Origin: an uncultured Alphaproteobacteria bacterium
GTDB lineage: Bacteria > Pseudomonadota > Alphaproteobacteria > Rs-D84
Length of the DNA: 64,000 nt
Reading direction: 5' to 3'
Assembly: GCA_946625925.1 (NCBI GenBank)
Contig: CAMOTP010000001.1
Location: forward strand, 1-64,000
Numbering within the stretch: the stretch's first letter is position 1; each line of letters starts with the position of its first letter. Of this stretch, positions 9,647 to 19,237 are shown one piece after another. Both the position numbers and the translations under genes were made by a program. The notes beneath the pieces are model-generated. The model saw nothing but the letters and a program-made list of their open reading frames with translations, searched no databases and was not told the origin of the DNA.

Positions 9647-9674
9647 CACCGTCCAATATGGACGGTGTTTTTTT
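9647..9674 (+). terminator. Rho-independent terminator
   Basis: CACCGTCC / GGACGGTG, 8-bp stem with loop AATAT and seven T, 17 bases after the secreted protein gene. Confidence 0.9.
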
Positions 9675-9684
9675 ATGTGTGTGC

Positions 9685-9713
9685 TTGTTTTTTTATGTGA
9701 ATTTTGGTATAAT
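9685..9713 (+). promoter_or_regulatory. Promoter of the Tat amidase gene (leaderless start)
   Basis: -35 TTGTTT (9685-9690), 17-base spacer, -10 TATAAT (9708-9713). Only nine bases separate the -10 box from the ATG at 9723, so transcription should begin at or within a few bases of the start codon. Confidence 0.65.
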
Positions 9714-9722
9714 GTATTTGTT

Positions 9723-10871
9723 ATGAAATTATCTAGGCGTGATGTTTTAAAGATATCAGGTGTTGGATTTGTGGCGATGTCTATGTTGCCACGCGTGGCT
9801 TTCGCGTCACGAAATTCTGTTTTGTCGTTGCGTACAGGTGTTCAACCAAATGGAAAAACGCGTTTGGTTATTGAAACATCTGGACGACCATCATATGATA
9901 TTTCGTATCCACAAAATCAATTAGTTATTTCTTTGGCTAATACATCTGTTGGTGGTGTCAGTCCAAAATTATCTGGGGATACGTTGATAAAAAATTTGAC
10001 CCAGGTGCAAAATGGGGACAAGTTAAATATTGTTGCTGATTTGCGTCGTAGTATTGCACCAATTGATAAATCCCAGGTTATGATTTTGTCGCCCAATGGT
10101 GATAATGAATATCGTTTGGTTTTTGATTTCGTTGCGGGTGCATCAAATACTGTATCAAATGGAACAACTGCGTCGGTGGCAAATCAGCCAGCAAAAAAAT
10201 ATGTTATTGTGATTGATGCAGGACATGGTGGCAAGGACCCTGGATGTATTGGTAAGGGTGGAACACGCGAAAAAGTGGTTGTGTTATCTGTTGCCAAGAA
10301 ATTAAAAAAGGAATTGGATGCGATTGGTTTTAAAACGTATTTGACACGCAGTGGCGATACGTTTTTAAAGTTGGCAGAAAGGGCGGAAATTGCAGAAAAA
10401 CGTCATGCAGATTTATTCTTGTCTTTGCATGCTAATGCAAACCCCAGTCGTTCTACGAAAGGCTATTCTGTGTATACTTTGTCAGAAAAAGCCTCTGACG
10501 AAGAAGCACAAAAATTGGCGGAAACAGAAAATGCGGTTGATAAAATCGGTGTTTCTGGTTTTTCTGAATTTTCTAAAGAAATTCGTGTTGCATTATCTGC
10601 TTTGCAACAACGTGCTGTGGCCGAGTTGTCAGAAGAGTATGCGGCTGATTGTGCACGGGCAATGGATAATGCATCAATAGATAGGTTGCCGGGGCCCAGT
10701 ATTCGTCATGCACCATTTGCGGTGTTGCGTTCTACGGTACCAGGTGCCTTGATAGAGTTGGGACATTTGTCTAATGCAGCAGAAGAAAAGTTGCTGAAAT
10801 CTGATACGCATCAGAATAAATTAGTTAGGGCTATTGTAAAATCTGTAAAAAATTACAATTTTGATGTTTAG
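9723..10871 (+). CDS. amiC: N-acetylmuramoyl-L-alanine amidase, Tat-exported (AmiC type)
   Basis: Periplasmic zinc amidase of 382 residues that cleaves the peptide from MurNAc and so splits septal murein. It starts with a twin-arginine signal (MKLSRRDVLKISG, Arg 5-6), as in E. coli AmiA/AmiC. An AMIN-like beta domain (about residues 35-140) should target it to the septum. The Amidase_3 domain carries zinc ligands in DAGHGGKDPG, Glu in TREKVV, His in SLHANA and the catalytic Glu in GALIELGHLSN. The partner regulator could be the EnvC-like protein at 1717. The -10 box lies nine bases from the ATG and there is no Shine-Dalgarno. Confidence 0.93.
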   Translation: MKLSRRDVLKISGVGFVAMSMLPRVAFASRNSVLSLRTGVQPNGKTRLVIETSGRPSYDISYPQNQLVISLANTSVGGVSPKLSGDTLIKNLTQVQNGDKLNIVADLRRSIAPIDKSQVMILSPNGDNEYRLVFDFVAGASNTVSNGTTASVANQPAKKYVIVIDAGHGGKDPGCIGKGGTREKVVVLSVAKKLKKELDAIGFKTYLTRSGDTFLKLAERAEIAEKRHADLFLSLHANANPSRSTKGYSVYTLSEKASDEEAQKLAETENAVDKIGVSGFSEFSKEIRVALSALQQRAVAELSEEYAADCARAMDNASIDRLPGPSIRHAPFAVLRSTVPGALIELGHLSNAAEEKLLKSDTHQNKLVRAIVKSVKNYNFDV

Positions 10872-10913
10872 TTGTTGAAAAATAAAAGAAAGTATATATA
10901 ATTCCGCCTATAC

Positions 10914-11004
10914 GGAGATGTGGCAGAGCTGGTTGAATGCGCGCGACTCGAAATCGCGTATACGGGCGACCGTATCGGGGGTTCGAACCCCTCCATCTCC
11001 GCCA
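10914..11004 (+). tRNA. tRNA-Ser (anticodon CGA)
   Basis: Class II tRNA of 91 bases: acceptor GGAGATG / CATCTCC, anticodon stem CGCGA / TCGCG around CTCGAAA, a long variable arm (TACGGGCGACCGTA), T-loop GTTCGAACC and an encoded GCCA end. Anticodon CGA reads TCG. Confidence 0.95.
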
Positions 11005-11121
11005 GAGTTAAAATTATAAAAATGCACGCACAGTCGTGTTTTTTTATTGGTTTTTGGCTTGCTTTGGTGGGTAAAAAAATTTAAGATGTGTCTTGGTAAG
11101 TATCAAGGTTAGGGGAATATT

Positions 11122-14100
11122 ATGGCTAATTTAATTGTTGATGGTAATTGGGCTGCGGCAGATGTCGCGTATCGTTGTGTGGATTTTGCTGCAATTTATC
11201 CTATTACACCCAGTAGCACAATGGGCGAATTGGCGGATGCTTGGTCTTTTCAGCATAAAAAGAATATTTGGGGTGCGATTCCACAAATTATAGAAATGGA
11301 ATCCGAAGGCGGTGCCGCTGGGGCAATGCATGGTGCATTGCAGATGGGAACATTGGCAACAACATTTACCGCTTCCCAGGGGTTATTATTGATGATTCCA
11401 AACATGTATAAAATTGCAGGTGAACAAACGCCCTTTGTTATGCATGTTGCAGCACGTGCGTTGGCAACACATGCGTTGTCTATATTTGGTGATCACAGTG
11501 ATGTTATGTCTGTGCGTTCAACAGGTTTCGCAATGCTGTCCAGTCATAATGTTCAACAAGCACATGATTTGGCTGCGGTTGCGCATGCCGCGACATTGCG
11601 TGCACGTGTCCCATTTTTGCATTTTTTTGATGGGTTCCGTACCAGTCACGAAGAATCCAGATTATCAAGAATTGAAGATGATGTGTTGCGTAAGTTGATT
11701 CCTGATAATTTGGTGCTGGAAAATCGTGCGCGTGGTATGTCTCCTGAACATCCTACTATTCGTGGAACTGCGCAAAATCCCGATGTGTATTTCCAAGGAC
11801 GTGAAGCAGTGAATCCTTTGTATCAAAATTTACCTGAAATTGTACAAAAGTGTATGGACGAATTGGCAGATGCCACAGGTCGTTCGTATCATTTGGTTGA
11901 TTATGTAGGTGATAAAAATGCAAAATTTGTTGTTGTTGCTATGGGCAGTGCATGTGAAACAATTGAAGAAACTTTGCCGTATTTACCAAAAAAATGTGGC
12001 TTGTTAAAAATTCATTTATTCCGTCCGTTCCCAACAGATGCGTTTTTATCAGTGTTGCCAAAAACGGTTAAACAAATTGCTGTTTTGGACAGAACAAAAG
12101 AACCGGGGGCAATCGGTGAACCGTTGTATCAAGATGTGGCCAGTATCGTGGACAAGGGTGTTTCTGTGTTTGGTGGACGTTATGGTTTGGGCAGTAAAGA
12201 ATTTGCACCACGTGATGTCAAGGCTATTTATGAAAATATGATTATGGGAACATTGCATCATAATTTTACTGTTGGTATTGAAGATGATTTGACGGGATTA
12301 TCATTAAAAACAGATGCGATGTTTGCTATTGAAAATAAAGATGTTAAAACAGCATTGTTGTATGGAATCGGATCGGATGGAACAGTTGGTGCCGTTAAAA
12401 ATATAGTAAAAATTGTGGGTGAAAATTCAGATTTGTATCCACAATCATATGCCGTTTATGATTCTAAGAAATCTGGTGGGTTGACGGCTTCACATATTCG
12501 TTTTTCAAATGCACCAATTAAAAGTCAATATTTGGTTGAAACGGCTGATTTTATTGGTGTGTCTAATTTTATGATTGCACAGCGGTTTGATGTTTTTCGT
12601 GCTTTGCGTGCTGGTGGAATTGTGATGATAAATACATCCAAAACCCCAGATGTTGCATTTGCAAATTTACCACGTGAATCCCAAGAACAGTTGATGCGTT
12701 TGCGTGCACGTGTGTATTTCTTGGATGCAAATGCGGCAGCAGCAGAATTGGGGTTGGGAAATCGTATAAACACATTCATTATGATTAATTTCTTTAATTT
12801 AATGAAAATTGTTGATCCTAAAATTGCGGCTGATGCAGCAAAAGATGCTATTGAAAAAACATATAAAAAGAAAGGTATGGATGTTGTTCAGGCTAATTGG
12901 GCAGCTGTGGATATGGCGTCTAAATATTTAACAGAATATAAATTGCCTTCCTCGGTTTCAAATTTTGCACCTGACTTTATTCCTGCTATGACGGCTGATG
13001 CACCTGCCGAGATTGCAGGAACATTGGGCGAAATGGCATCTGGACGTGGTGATGATATTCCTGTGTCGCGTTTTCGTACAGGGGGATTGTTTGCCGCAGG
13101 ACAGTATCCGGTTGGAACGTCTAAATATGAAAAACGTGGTATTTCGGAACGTGTTGCCAGTTGCGATTTATCATTATGCGCACAATGTGGTAAATGTTCT
13201 ATGTTGTGTCCACATGCGGCTATTCGTATCAAGGTTATGACAGAGAAAGAGGCCGAGGCAGCACGTGCAGATGGTGTTATTGTGGTACCTATGAAAACAC
13301 CTGAATTGGGTGCCAATATGTATTATACATTAAATATTTCACCAGCAGATTGTACAGGGTGTTCTGTGTGTGTGAAAAATTGTCCTGTTCATGCGTTATC
13401 TATGGTTAATGCGGCCGATGATGTGGATGCACAAAAACGTTTTGATGCTGCACAGAAAATACCGGATATTGCACGTGAAAAATTGAATTTGAATATACCA
13501 AAACATATTGAATTGTTACCGCATTATTTTGAATTTCCTGGTGCATGTGCGGGTTGCGGTGAAACACCATATATAAAATTGTTGGCACATTTATTCGGGG
13601 ATAGAATGATTGTTGCTAATGCGACGGGTTGTTCATCGATTTATGGTGCTAATTTACCGACAACGCCTTGGACAACAGATGCAGATGGTCGTGGACCAGC
13701 GTGGTCGAATTCTTTGTTCGAAGATAATGCAGAATATGGATTGGGAATGCGAATTGCTTTGAATCAAAGACGCGATAATTTGTATAGTTTGTTGCGCGAG
13801 TTAGAAATTCCTGATGTTGATGAAATATTTGCAGAACAAGATATAACTAAACAACGGGAAAATGAAAAGAATTTACGCGAATATTTGGCAAAGAATAATA
13901 GTGATAGGGCACGATTAGCGGAAAGTTTGCTGGATGCTGTTGTTGATAAATCTTTGTGGATTGTTGGTGGTGATGGTTGGGCATATGATATCGGTTATGG
14001 TGGTTTGGATCATATTTTACATAGTGGTGAAAATGTAAATATATTGATTTTAGATACCGAAGGTTATTCCAATACAGGCGGTCAGCAATCCAAGGCGACT

Positions 14101-14613
14101 CCGTTTGGTGCGTCTATGAAATTTGCAATTGGCGGTAAAGATCATGCCAAGAAAGATTTAGGTATGATTGCAATGATGTCAGGTGCGTATGTTGCTCAAA
14201 TTGCGCTGGGTGCAAATCAGGCCCAGGCTGTACGTGCCTTGCGTGAGGCAGAAAGTTTTAATGGTCCATCCATAGTGTTGGCCTATGCACCATGTATTGC
14301 ACATGGTTTTGCACTGCAAAATGGTCCAGAACATCAACAAAATGTTGTCAAAACGGGGGCCTGGCCGTTATATCGTTTTGACCCACGTTTGATTGCAGAT
14401 GGACATTATCCATTAACTATGGATTCAAATACGGATGAGGTTATGCCATTGGCAGATTTTGTAAAAACCGAAAGTCGTTTTGGTGCAGCGCGTAGCACAA
14501 ATCCAAACTTTGATAAGTTGATTGAACGTGCCGTTTCTGATAATAAGTACAAGGCCGATTTAAAGAAGTACATAGCACATTTTGCAATGAATAATTCAGA
14601 AAATAAGGAATAA
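11122..14613 (+). CDS. nifJ: Pyruvate:ferredoxin (flavodoxin) oxidoreductase
   Basis: Single-chain PFOR of 1163 residues, full length. It oxidatively decarboxylates pyruvate to acetyl-CoA and reduces ferredoxin or flavodoxin, the anaerobic alternative to pyruvate dehydrogenase. The N-terminal pyrimidine-binding domain has YPITPSSTMGE; the PFOR linker domain follows. Two 4Fe-4S motifs are CAQCGKCSMLCP (about residue 686) and CTGCSVCVKNCP (about 744). The TPP domain has CAGCGETPY, NATGCSSIYG and GDGWAYDIGYGG. The ribosome site AGGGGAA is well placed. The next gene starts one base after the stop, making an operon with the HEXXH protein and bamE. It indicates anaerobic or microaerobic metabolism. 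Confidence 0.97.
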   Translation: MANLIVDGNWAAADVAYRCVDFAAIYPITPSSTMGELADAWSFQHKKNIWGAIPQIIEMESEGGAAGAMHGALQMGTLATTFTASQGLLLMIPNMYKIAGEQTPFVMHVAARALATHALSIFGDHSDVMSVRSTGFAMLSSHNVQQAHDLAAVAHAATLRARVPFLHFFDGFRTSHEESRLSRIEDDVLRKLIPDNLVLENRARGMSPEHPTIRGTAQNPDVYFQGREAVNPLYQNLPEIVQKCMDELADATGRSYHLVDYVGDKNAKFVVVAMGSACETIEETLPYLPKKCGLLKIHLFRPFPTDAFLSVLPKTVKQIAVLDRTKEPGAIGEPLYQDVASIVDKGVSVFGGRYGLGSKEFAPRDVKAIYENMIMGTLHHNFTVGIEDDLTGLSLKTDAMFAIENKDVKTALLYGIGSDGTVGAVKNIVKIVGENSDLYPQSYAVYDSKKSGGLTASHIRFSNAPIKSQYLVETADFIGVSNFMIAQRFDVFRALRAGGIVMINTSKTPDVAFANLPRESQEQLMRLRARVYFLDANAAAAELGLGNRINTFIMINFFNLMKIVDPKIAADAAKDAIEKTYKKKGMDVVQANWAAVDMASKYLTEYKLPSSVSNFAPDFIPAMTADAPAEIAGTLGEMASGRGDDIPVSRFRTGGLFAAGQYPVGTSKYEKRGISERVASCDLSLCAQCGKCSMLCPHAAIRIKVMTEKEAEAARADGVIVVPMKTPELGANMYYTLNISPADCTGCSVCVKNCPVHALSMVNAADDVDAQKRFDAAQKIPDIAREKLNLNIPKHIELLPHYFEFPGACAGCGETPYIKLLAHLFGDRMIVANATGCSSIYGANLPTTPWTTDADGRGPAWSNSLFEDNAEYGLGMRIALNQRRDNLYSLLRELEIPDVDEIFAEQDITKQRENEKNLREYLAKNNSDRARLAESLLDAVVDKSLWIVGGDGWAYDIGYGGLDHILHSGENVNILILDTEGYSNTGGQQSKATPFGASMKFAIGGKDHAKKDLGMIAMMSGAYVAQIALGANQAQAVRALREAESFNGPSIVLAYAPCIAHGFALQNGPEHQQNVVKTGAWPLYRFDPRLIADGHYPLTMDSNTDEVMPLADFVKTESRFGAARSTNPNFDKLIERAVSDNKYKADLKKYIAHFAMNNSENKE

Positions 14614-14614
14614 A

Positions 14615-15478
14615 ATGGATAAGCCACACGATATTTTACGTGAGTATATAGATAAATCAGAGAAACGCGTTGTTATTGATGGTGTTTTTTATGCGCGCAT
14701 GTCACCAGAGATTGCCAAAAACTTTGATGCAGGTGTATATGATTTTATGTTGCAAGAACATAAAAAATGTATCACAGAATTGCAAGCAATGAATATAAAA
14801 TATTTTGCTGGGGCGAAACCGGTGTTTTATATATACATTGTTCCAGATGAAAATTTTATTGAATTATTAAGTTTCCCTTATAAAGAACGTAAATCTGGTG
14901 GGCGGCCTGTTGCTGCATATGATTTTGATAGTTTTAATAGTGCGTATGGAACCAGTCAAAACTTGTTGGCCATTACTGACCATGTTGGTAGTATGAAACA
15001 TGTTAATTTAATACATGAATATGCACATTTAATAGAACAACAGTTTGGATTTCGTGAACAAATGTTTGGTGAAGGTGTTGCAGAAACAATTCCTTGGTAT
15101 ATATTAGAATATGAAAAATTTGTGCCATTACATGTACAATGTTTACTGGCTATGGAAAAAATATATACGGCGAATGAATTGCTGACATCTGTTTCTTTTA
15201 CAGATACTGTTCCTGAAAAAACTTGTTCTTTTCAACTGTCATACATGTCTTCATATTTATGGGTTAGGGCGGTTATTGAGCATATTGAATCAAAATTCCA
15301 ATTATCACGATTTAATGCGGTTCAAAAGTTCTTGGAATTATGTGGTATGTCCAGATATGGTAAACAATGGTTTGTCATAGAATTGGCGAATATTATTGGT
15401 ATGGATGCAGAAAAATTGTTAAGTTCGACAGAATATCAGAGGGCAGTATTGGAAAAAATTAAAAAGGAAGCAAATTAA
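14615..15478 (+). CDS. Putative HEXXH zinc metallopeptidase-like protein
   Basis: Protein of 287 residues with the zinc-protease motif HEYAH at residues 134-138 (LIHEYAHLIEQQFG) and a candidate third ligand Glu153 in GEGVAE, an arrangement like small gluzincins. No signal peptide, so it is predicted cytosolic. I do not recognise a named family. The gene sits one base after nifJ with AAGGA just upstream of its ATG, and its stop overlaps the bamE start (TAATG), so it is cotranscribed with both. Peptidase activity is inference from the motif alone. Confidence 0.65.
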   Translation: MDKPHDILREYIDKSEKRVVIDGVFYARMSPEIAKNFDAGVYDFMLQEHKKCITELQAMNIKYFAGAKPVFYIYIVPDENFIELLSFPYKERKSGGRPVAAYDFDSFNSAYGTSQNLLAITDHVGSMKHVNLIHEYAHLIEQQFGFREQMFGEGVAETIPWYILEYEKFVPLHVQCLLAMEKIYTANELLTSVSFTDTVPEKTCSFQLSYMSSYLWVRAVIEHIESKFQLSRFNAVQKFLELCGMSRYGKQWFVIELANIIGMDAEKLLSSTEYQRAVLEKIKKEAN

Positions 15479-15909
15479 TGAAAAAATTACTGATTTTAGT
15501 TTTAACTTTAATTGTGGCGGCTTGTACTTTCCAGACCAAGCATCGTGGGTATGTTTTCCCAGATGATTTAGAATCCCAGGTGGCTGGTATAAAAACCACT
15601 GCCCAATTACAAGATAAAATTGGTGATCCATTGGCCAAGACTGTTTATGGTGATACCGTTTGGATTTATTATGGTATGGATGAAAATTATCGTGGTCCTT
15701 TGCCACATACATACGATAATAAAACTGTTTTGTTGGCTTGGGTGCGTGGAAATCAGGTCGTCAAAACCCAGATTTTGCACGATAAAGATTTGCCAGAAAT
15801 CACGATGGATGATGATGAAACCCAGATTCCTGCGGCTGTCGAGTTAAATGCAATTCAGGAATTGTTTAATAATATTGGGCGTTTTTCGCCTGCTGGGATG
15901 GGACAATAA
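15478..15909 (+). CDS. bamE: Outer-membrane lipoprotein, SmpA/BamE-like
   Basis: Lipoprotein of 143 residues with a signal peptide and lipobox ending VAAC (Cys16), then a compact alpha-beta domain with the BamE pattern (LQDKIGDPLAKTVYGDTVWIYYG, a later V-K-T-Q-I strand). BamE is an accessory subunit of the BAM complex that inserts beta-barrel proteins in the outer membrane. Its start overlaps the preceding stop by one base. The Asp/Glu-rich stretch after residue 100 and the C-terminal tail are lineage-specific. Its presence supports a Gram-negative envelope. Confidence 0.8.
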   Translation: MKKLLILVLTLIVAACTFQTKHRGYVFPDDLESQVAGIKTTAQLQDKIGDPLAKTVYGDTVWIYYGMDENYRGPLPHTYDNKTVLLAWVRGNQVVKTQILHDKDLPEITMDDDETQIPAAVELNAIQELFNNIGRFSPAGMGQ

Positions 15910-15974
15910 ACGGAAATTAAACAAAAATTTGTTTTTTCAGTTTTTGTATGATATAATTTAAGGAAACAGAGAGA

Positions 15975-16565
15975 ATGGCAACTGTAAAGGGTTTGTGGAT
16001 GCCAAGTAAAAAGTTAGATTTTAAGACAGGTCAGTATGTTGTATATCCTACACAGGGTGTTGGAAAATTACAGCGAGTAGAAGAGCAGGTTATTGCTGGT
16101 CAACCTGTAAAGCTGTTGGTTATAGAATTTGAAACTTCACATATGACATTGCGTGTACCATTGGAACGTGCGGAAATTTCTGGACTGCGTCCTTTGTCTT
16201 CGGTTCGCAAAATGGACGAGGCTATATCCAGTGCAAAAGGCAAGGCTGGTTCAAAACGTATGATTTGGTCGCGTCGTGCTGCACAATATGAAGAAAATAT
16301 TAATTCTGGTGACCCAATGAAATTGGCAGAGGTTGTGCGTGATTTACAACGTCGTAATCCAACGGATACAATGACTTTCTCGGCACGTCAGTTATATTTG
16401 CGTGCTTTGGAACGTATGGCCCAGGAATTTGCTGTTTTGCATAAAATGGATGTTGATGCGGCAAGTGAAAAAATTGAAACTATATTGGGTGTACCAAAAG
16501 AAATTGATTTGAATGCAGTCGAAATAGATGACGATGGTGATGATACATCTGAATCTGGTGAATAA
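15975..16565 (+). CDS. carD: CarD/CdnL-family RNA polymerase-binding regulator
   Basis: Protein of 196 residues. The N-terminal CarD/RID Tudor-like domain (FKTGQYVVYPTQGVGKLQRVEEQ, residues about 15-75) contacts the RNA polymerase beta subunit. The helical C-terminal domain (about 80-170) includes RMIWSRRAAQYEENINSG, typical of CdnL, which stabilises open complexes at promoters such as those of rRNA and is widespread in Alphaproteobacteria. An acidic tail (EIDDDGDDTSESGE) ends the protein. The start follows GGAAACAGAGAG. A TATAAT-like box (TGATATAATT) lies just upstream, so it probably has its own promoter. Confidence 0.93.
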   Translation: MATVKGLWMPSKKLDFKTGQYVVYPTQGVGKLQRVEEQVIAGQPVKLLVIEFETSHMTLRVPLERAEISGLRPLSSVRKMDEAISSAKGKAGSKRMIWSRRAAQYEENINSGDPMKLAEVVRDLQRRNPTDTMTFSARQLYLRALERMAQEFAVLHKMDVDAASEKIETILGVPKEIDLNAVEIDDDGDDTSESGE

Positions 16566-16568
16566 ATA

Positions 16569-16592
16569 AACCGGCATATATGCCGGTTTTTT
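16569..16592 (+). terminator. Rho-independent terminator after carD
   Basis: AACCGGCA / TGCCGGTT with loop TATA and six T. It also lies between two convergent genes, so it may slow minus-strand transcripts too. Confidence 0.85.
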
Positions 16593-17244
16593 ATCTTTGT
16601 GGTGTGGCGACAAAACAACGTAGCCAATGGTTAAATTTTGCATCAAATCCATTTTGATTAAATGCTTTAATCCACCAATCATTTGGTTTAACTGTTTTTA
16701 ATTCTTGGCAAGTTCCTAATTCTTGTCCCATTTTTTTAGCCGCATCATAATCTTCGATTGTATTATGAATTGCGCAGACCATATTCGCGTTTTGAAATTT
16801 TGATAGCACCGCTGGTAAGGTCGCCTCGTCAAAATATGTAAGTATGCCGTTACAATAAACCAAGTCTGCCTTAATAGGTTTGCAATCTAAAATAGATTTT
16901 ATTTGAATATACCCGTTTTGACGCAATTTTAACAATTCACTTTTTGCAACAACCTTGCGTGATTCGCCTTGTTGAACCCAAAAAGGCCAACCAGAAAACA
17001 TTGGGCTATAAAAAGTCTTGGCGGTAAAATAATCACGAATATCAACCCCACGTGCATTCATGCCAGCATCCATCGCTAATTTTATAACCACGCCAGTCGC
17101 AGCCCCACAATCAAAGAAGGTTTTTGGCTTTTTATCGTAATGCTGTTTGTAAACAGATGCCAGCATTTTTGGTGGCACAGAGCACATTACACCTTCTGGG
17201 TATGAATATTGCAAATATGGGTATTTTTTATCGTAATAATGCAT
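16591..17244 (-). CDS. SAM-dependent methyltransferase-like protein
   Basis: Protein of 217 residues with a class I methyltransferase core: motif I is FFDCGAATGVVIKLAMDAG (about residues 43-61), motif II ends in GVDIRDYF, and a motif-IV-like strand is ADLVYCNGILTYFDE. The substrate is unknown; the short length and absence of a target-recognition domain suggest a small-molecule or protein substrate. It converges on carD and diverges from rpsA. No partner genes suggest a pathway. Confidence 0.75.
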   Translation of the reverse strand: MHYYDKKYPYLQYSYPEGVMCSVPPKMLASVYKQHYDKKPKTFFDCGAATGVVIKLAMDAGMNARGVDIRDYFTAKTFYSPMFSGWPFWVQQGESRKVVAKSELLKLRQNGYIQIKSILDCKPIKADLVYCNGILTYFDEATLPAVLSKFQNANMVCAIHNTIEDYDAAKKMGQELGTCQELKTVKPNDWWIKAFNQNGFDAKFNHWLRCFVATPQR

Positions 17245-17442
17245 TACTTGTCTCCTGATAATTTCAGTAAATCATATTTTGTTAATTTTTCAATGTTTTT
17301 CTTGCTTTTTTCAAAATCTTACTATAAAATAGGTTCGATTTTCGCGGGTGGGCGCGTTAATCATCCGATGAACCCCACAAGTCCTTTGCAATTATTTATA
17401 AATATTTGATGCAAACGGCAAACTTTGTTTAATTCTAGTAAT

Positions 17443-19131
17443 ATGAAAGATTTATCCAAAGGTTTATTTAATCCGGTCGCAAGCGAAGATTTCGTCGCTA
17501 TGTTCGATCAAAATTATGGTACACAAGAAACTTTACAAGGTTTCGCAACCAAGGGCACTGTCAAAGATATTCGTGGCGACTTTGTTTTGGTTGATGTGGG
17601 TTTGAAATCCGAAGGTCGTGTTCCTTTAAAAGAATTTGGCGCATCTGTTCCATCTGTTGGCGACATCATTGACGTTTTTGTTGAACGTTATGAATCACGC
17701 GAAGGAACAGCTGTATTGTCTTATGCAAAAGCACGCGCTGAAAAAGCATGGAAAGATTTGGAAAAAACTGTTGCCGAAGGTGTTGATCCAGAAGGAACAA
17801 TTATCGATGTTGTTCGTGGTGGTTATACAGTTGATATCAATGGTGTGTTTGCATTTATGCCATCCAGCCAAATCGATCACAAACCTGTGCGTGATGCAAA
17901 ATCTATGATTGGTTTAAAAGACAAATTCCGCGTTTTGAAAATGGATGCTTTGCGTACAAACGCTATTGTATCTCGTCGTGCAATCCAATCTGATACAATT
18001 GCTGCTGCACAAAAAGAAGCAATGAAAAACATTGCGTTGGGTGCAGTTTTAGAAGGTACAGTTAAAAACATTACTGATTACGGTGTGTTCGTTGATTTGG
18101 GCGGTATTGATGGTTTGTTGCACGTTACAGATTTGTCTTGGAAACGTGTTAATCATCCTCGTGAATTGGTCAAAGTTGGTGATAAAATCAAGGTTAAAGT
18201 TATCCAATTTGATCCAGAATCTCATCGTATTTCATTGGGTGCAAAACAATTGGAAGAAGATCCTTGGGAAACAGCATCCCGTGCATTCAATGTTGGTGAT
18301 ACAGTAACAGGTAAGGTTGCATCATTGACTGATTACGGTGCATTTATTGATTTGGGTAATAATATCGAAGGTTTGGTGCATATGTCTGAATTGTCTTGGA
18401 CAAACAAGAATATTCACCCAAGCAAAGTATTGCAAGTTGGCCAAGAAATCAATGTTGTCGTTTTGGATATTGATCAAGAAAAACGTCGTATTTCGTTGGG
18501 TTATAAACAATTGCAACCAAATCCATGGAAACAATTTGCCGAAACACACAATGTTGGCGATGTCGTCACAGGTCCAATCAAGAATACAACTGAATTCGGT
18601 TTGTTCATTGCTTTGACACCTGAATTGGATGGTATGGTTCATATTTCTGATTTGTCTTGGAATAAATTAGACGAAGAAGAATTAAAGAAATTTGTTCGTG
18701 GCCAAGAAGTCACAGCAAAAATCTTGGACATCAATCCAGAAAAAGAACGCGTTACATTGGGTATTAAACAATTGACAGAAAGTGCTGAAAATAATGCTAT
18801 TACAATCAAGAAGGGCGCAGTGGTATCTGGTACAGTTTCAGAAATCACACCTGATGAATTGATTGTTGCATTGGCTGGTGATGCCAAAGGTATTATCCGT
18901 CGTACAGATTTGTCACGCGAAAAGGCAGAACAAGACACAAGCAAATATAAAGTCGGTGATACAGTGGAAGCGTCTGTTGTTTCCGTTGAAGACAATACAG
19001 TTAAATTGTCTATCCGTCATTTGCAGGTGACATTGGAAAAGCAAGCGGTCAAAGAATTCTCGAACGAAGCTGATTCTGGTTCCGTTTTGGGCGATATCTT
19101 GGGCGCTGCTATTGAAAATAGCAAAAAATAA
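17443..19131 (+). CDS. rpsA: 30S ribosomal protein S1
   Basis: RNA-binding ribosomal protein of 562 residues that brings mRNA to the 30S subunit. Six consecutive S1 OB-fold repeats are visible; repeats 3-5 share GxV...DYGxFVDLG and DGLLHVTDLSW / EGLVHMSELSW / DGMVHISDLSW. Codon use is visibly more biased than in neighbours (more AAC, ATC and TTC), as expected for high expression. A TTG start 18 bases upstream is possible, but the ATG is preferred. No Shine-Dalgarno is visible, which is common for rpsA. A promoter-like TTGCTT-17-TAAAAT lies near 17309-17337, giving a leader of about 100 bases that may allow S1 autoregulation. Confidence 0.96.
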   Translation: MKDLSKGLFNPVASEDFVAMFDQNYGTQETLQGFATKGTVKDIRGDFVLVDVGLKSEGRVPLKEFGASVPSVGDIIDVFVERYESREGTAVLSYAKARAEKAWKDLEKTVAEGVDPEGTIIDVVRGGYTVDINGVFAFMPSSQIDHKPVRDAKSMIGLKDKFRVLKMDALRTNAIVSRRAIQSDTIAAAQKEAMKNIALGAVLEGTVKNITDYGVFVDLGGIDGLLHVTDLSWKRVNHPRELVKVGDKIKVKVIQFDPESHRISLGAKQLEEDPWETASRAFNVGDTVTGKVASLTDYGAFIDLGNNIEGLVHMSELSWTNKNIHPSKVLQVGQEINVVVLDIDQEKRRISLGYKQLQPNPWKQFAETHNVGDVVTGPIKNTTEFGLFIALTPELDGMVHISDLSWNKLDEEELKKFVRGQEVTAKILDINPEKERVTLGIKQLTESAENNAITIKKGAVVSGTVSEITPDELIVALAGDAKGIIRRTDLSREKAEQDTSKYKVGDTVEASVVSVEDNTVKLSIRHLQVTLEKQAVKEFSNEADSGSVLGDILGAAIENSKK

Positions 19132-19150
19132 TTTTGCAAATTTCAACATT

Positions 19151-19178
19151 AACCCCGACAATTTGTCGGGGTTTTTTT
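19151..19178 (+). terminator. Rho-independent terminator after rpsA
   Basis: CCCCGACA / TGTCGGGG with loop ATT, flanked by AA/TT, then seven T. The stem is almost the same as the one after the next gene (20108). Confidence 0.9.
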
Positions 19179-19202
19179 ATAAAGTAATATATAATATATA
19201 TA

Positions 19203-19230
19203 TTGACAAACAATTTTTTTAGTATAAAAT
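19203..19230 (+). promoter_or_regulatory. Promoter of adenylate-kinase-like gene 1
   Basis: -35 TTGACA (19203-19208), 16-base spacer, -10 TAAAAT (19225-19230). Seven bases separate the -10 box from the ATG at 19238, so the mRNA should be leaderless. Confidence 0.7.
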
Positions 19231-19237
19231 ATTTTGC

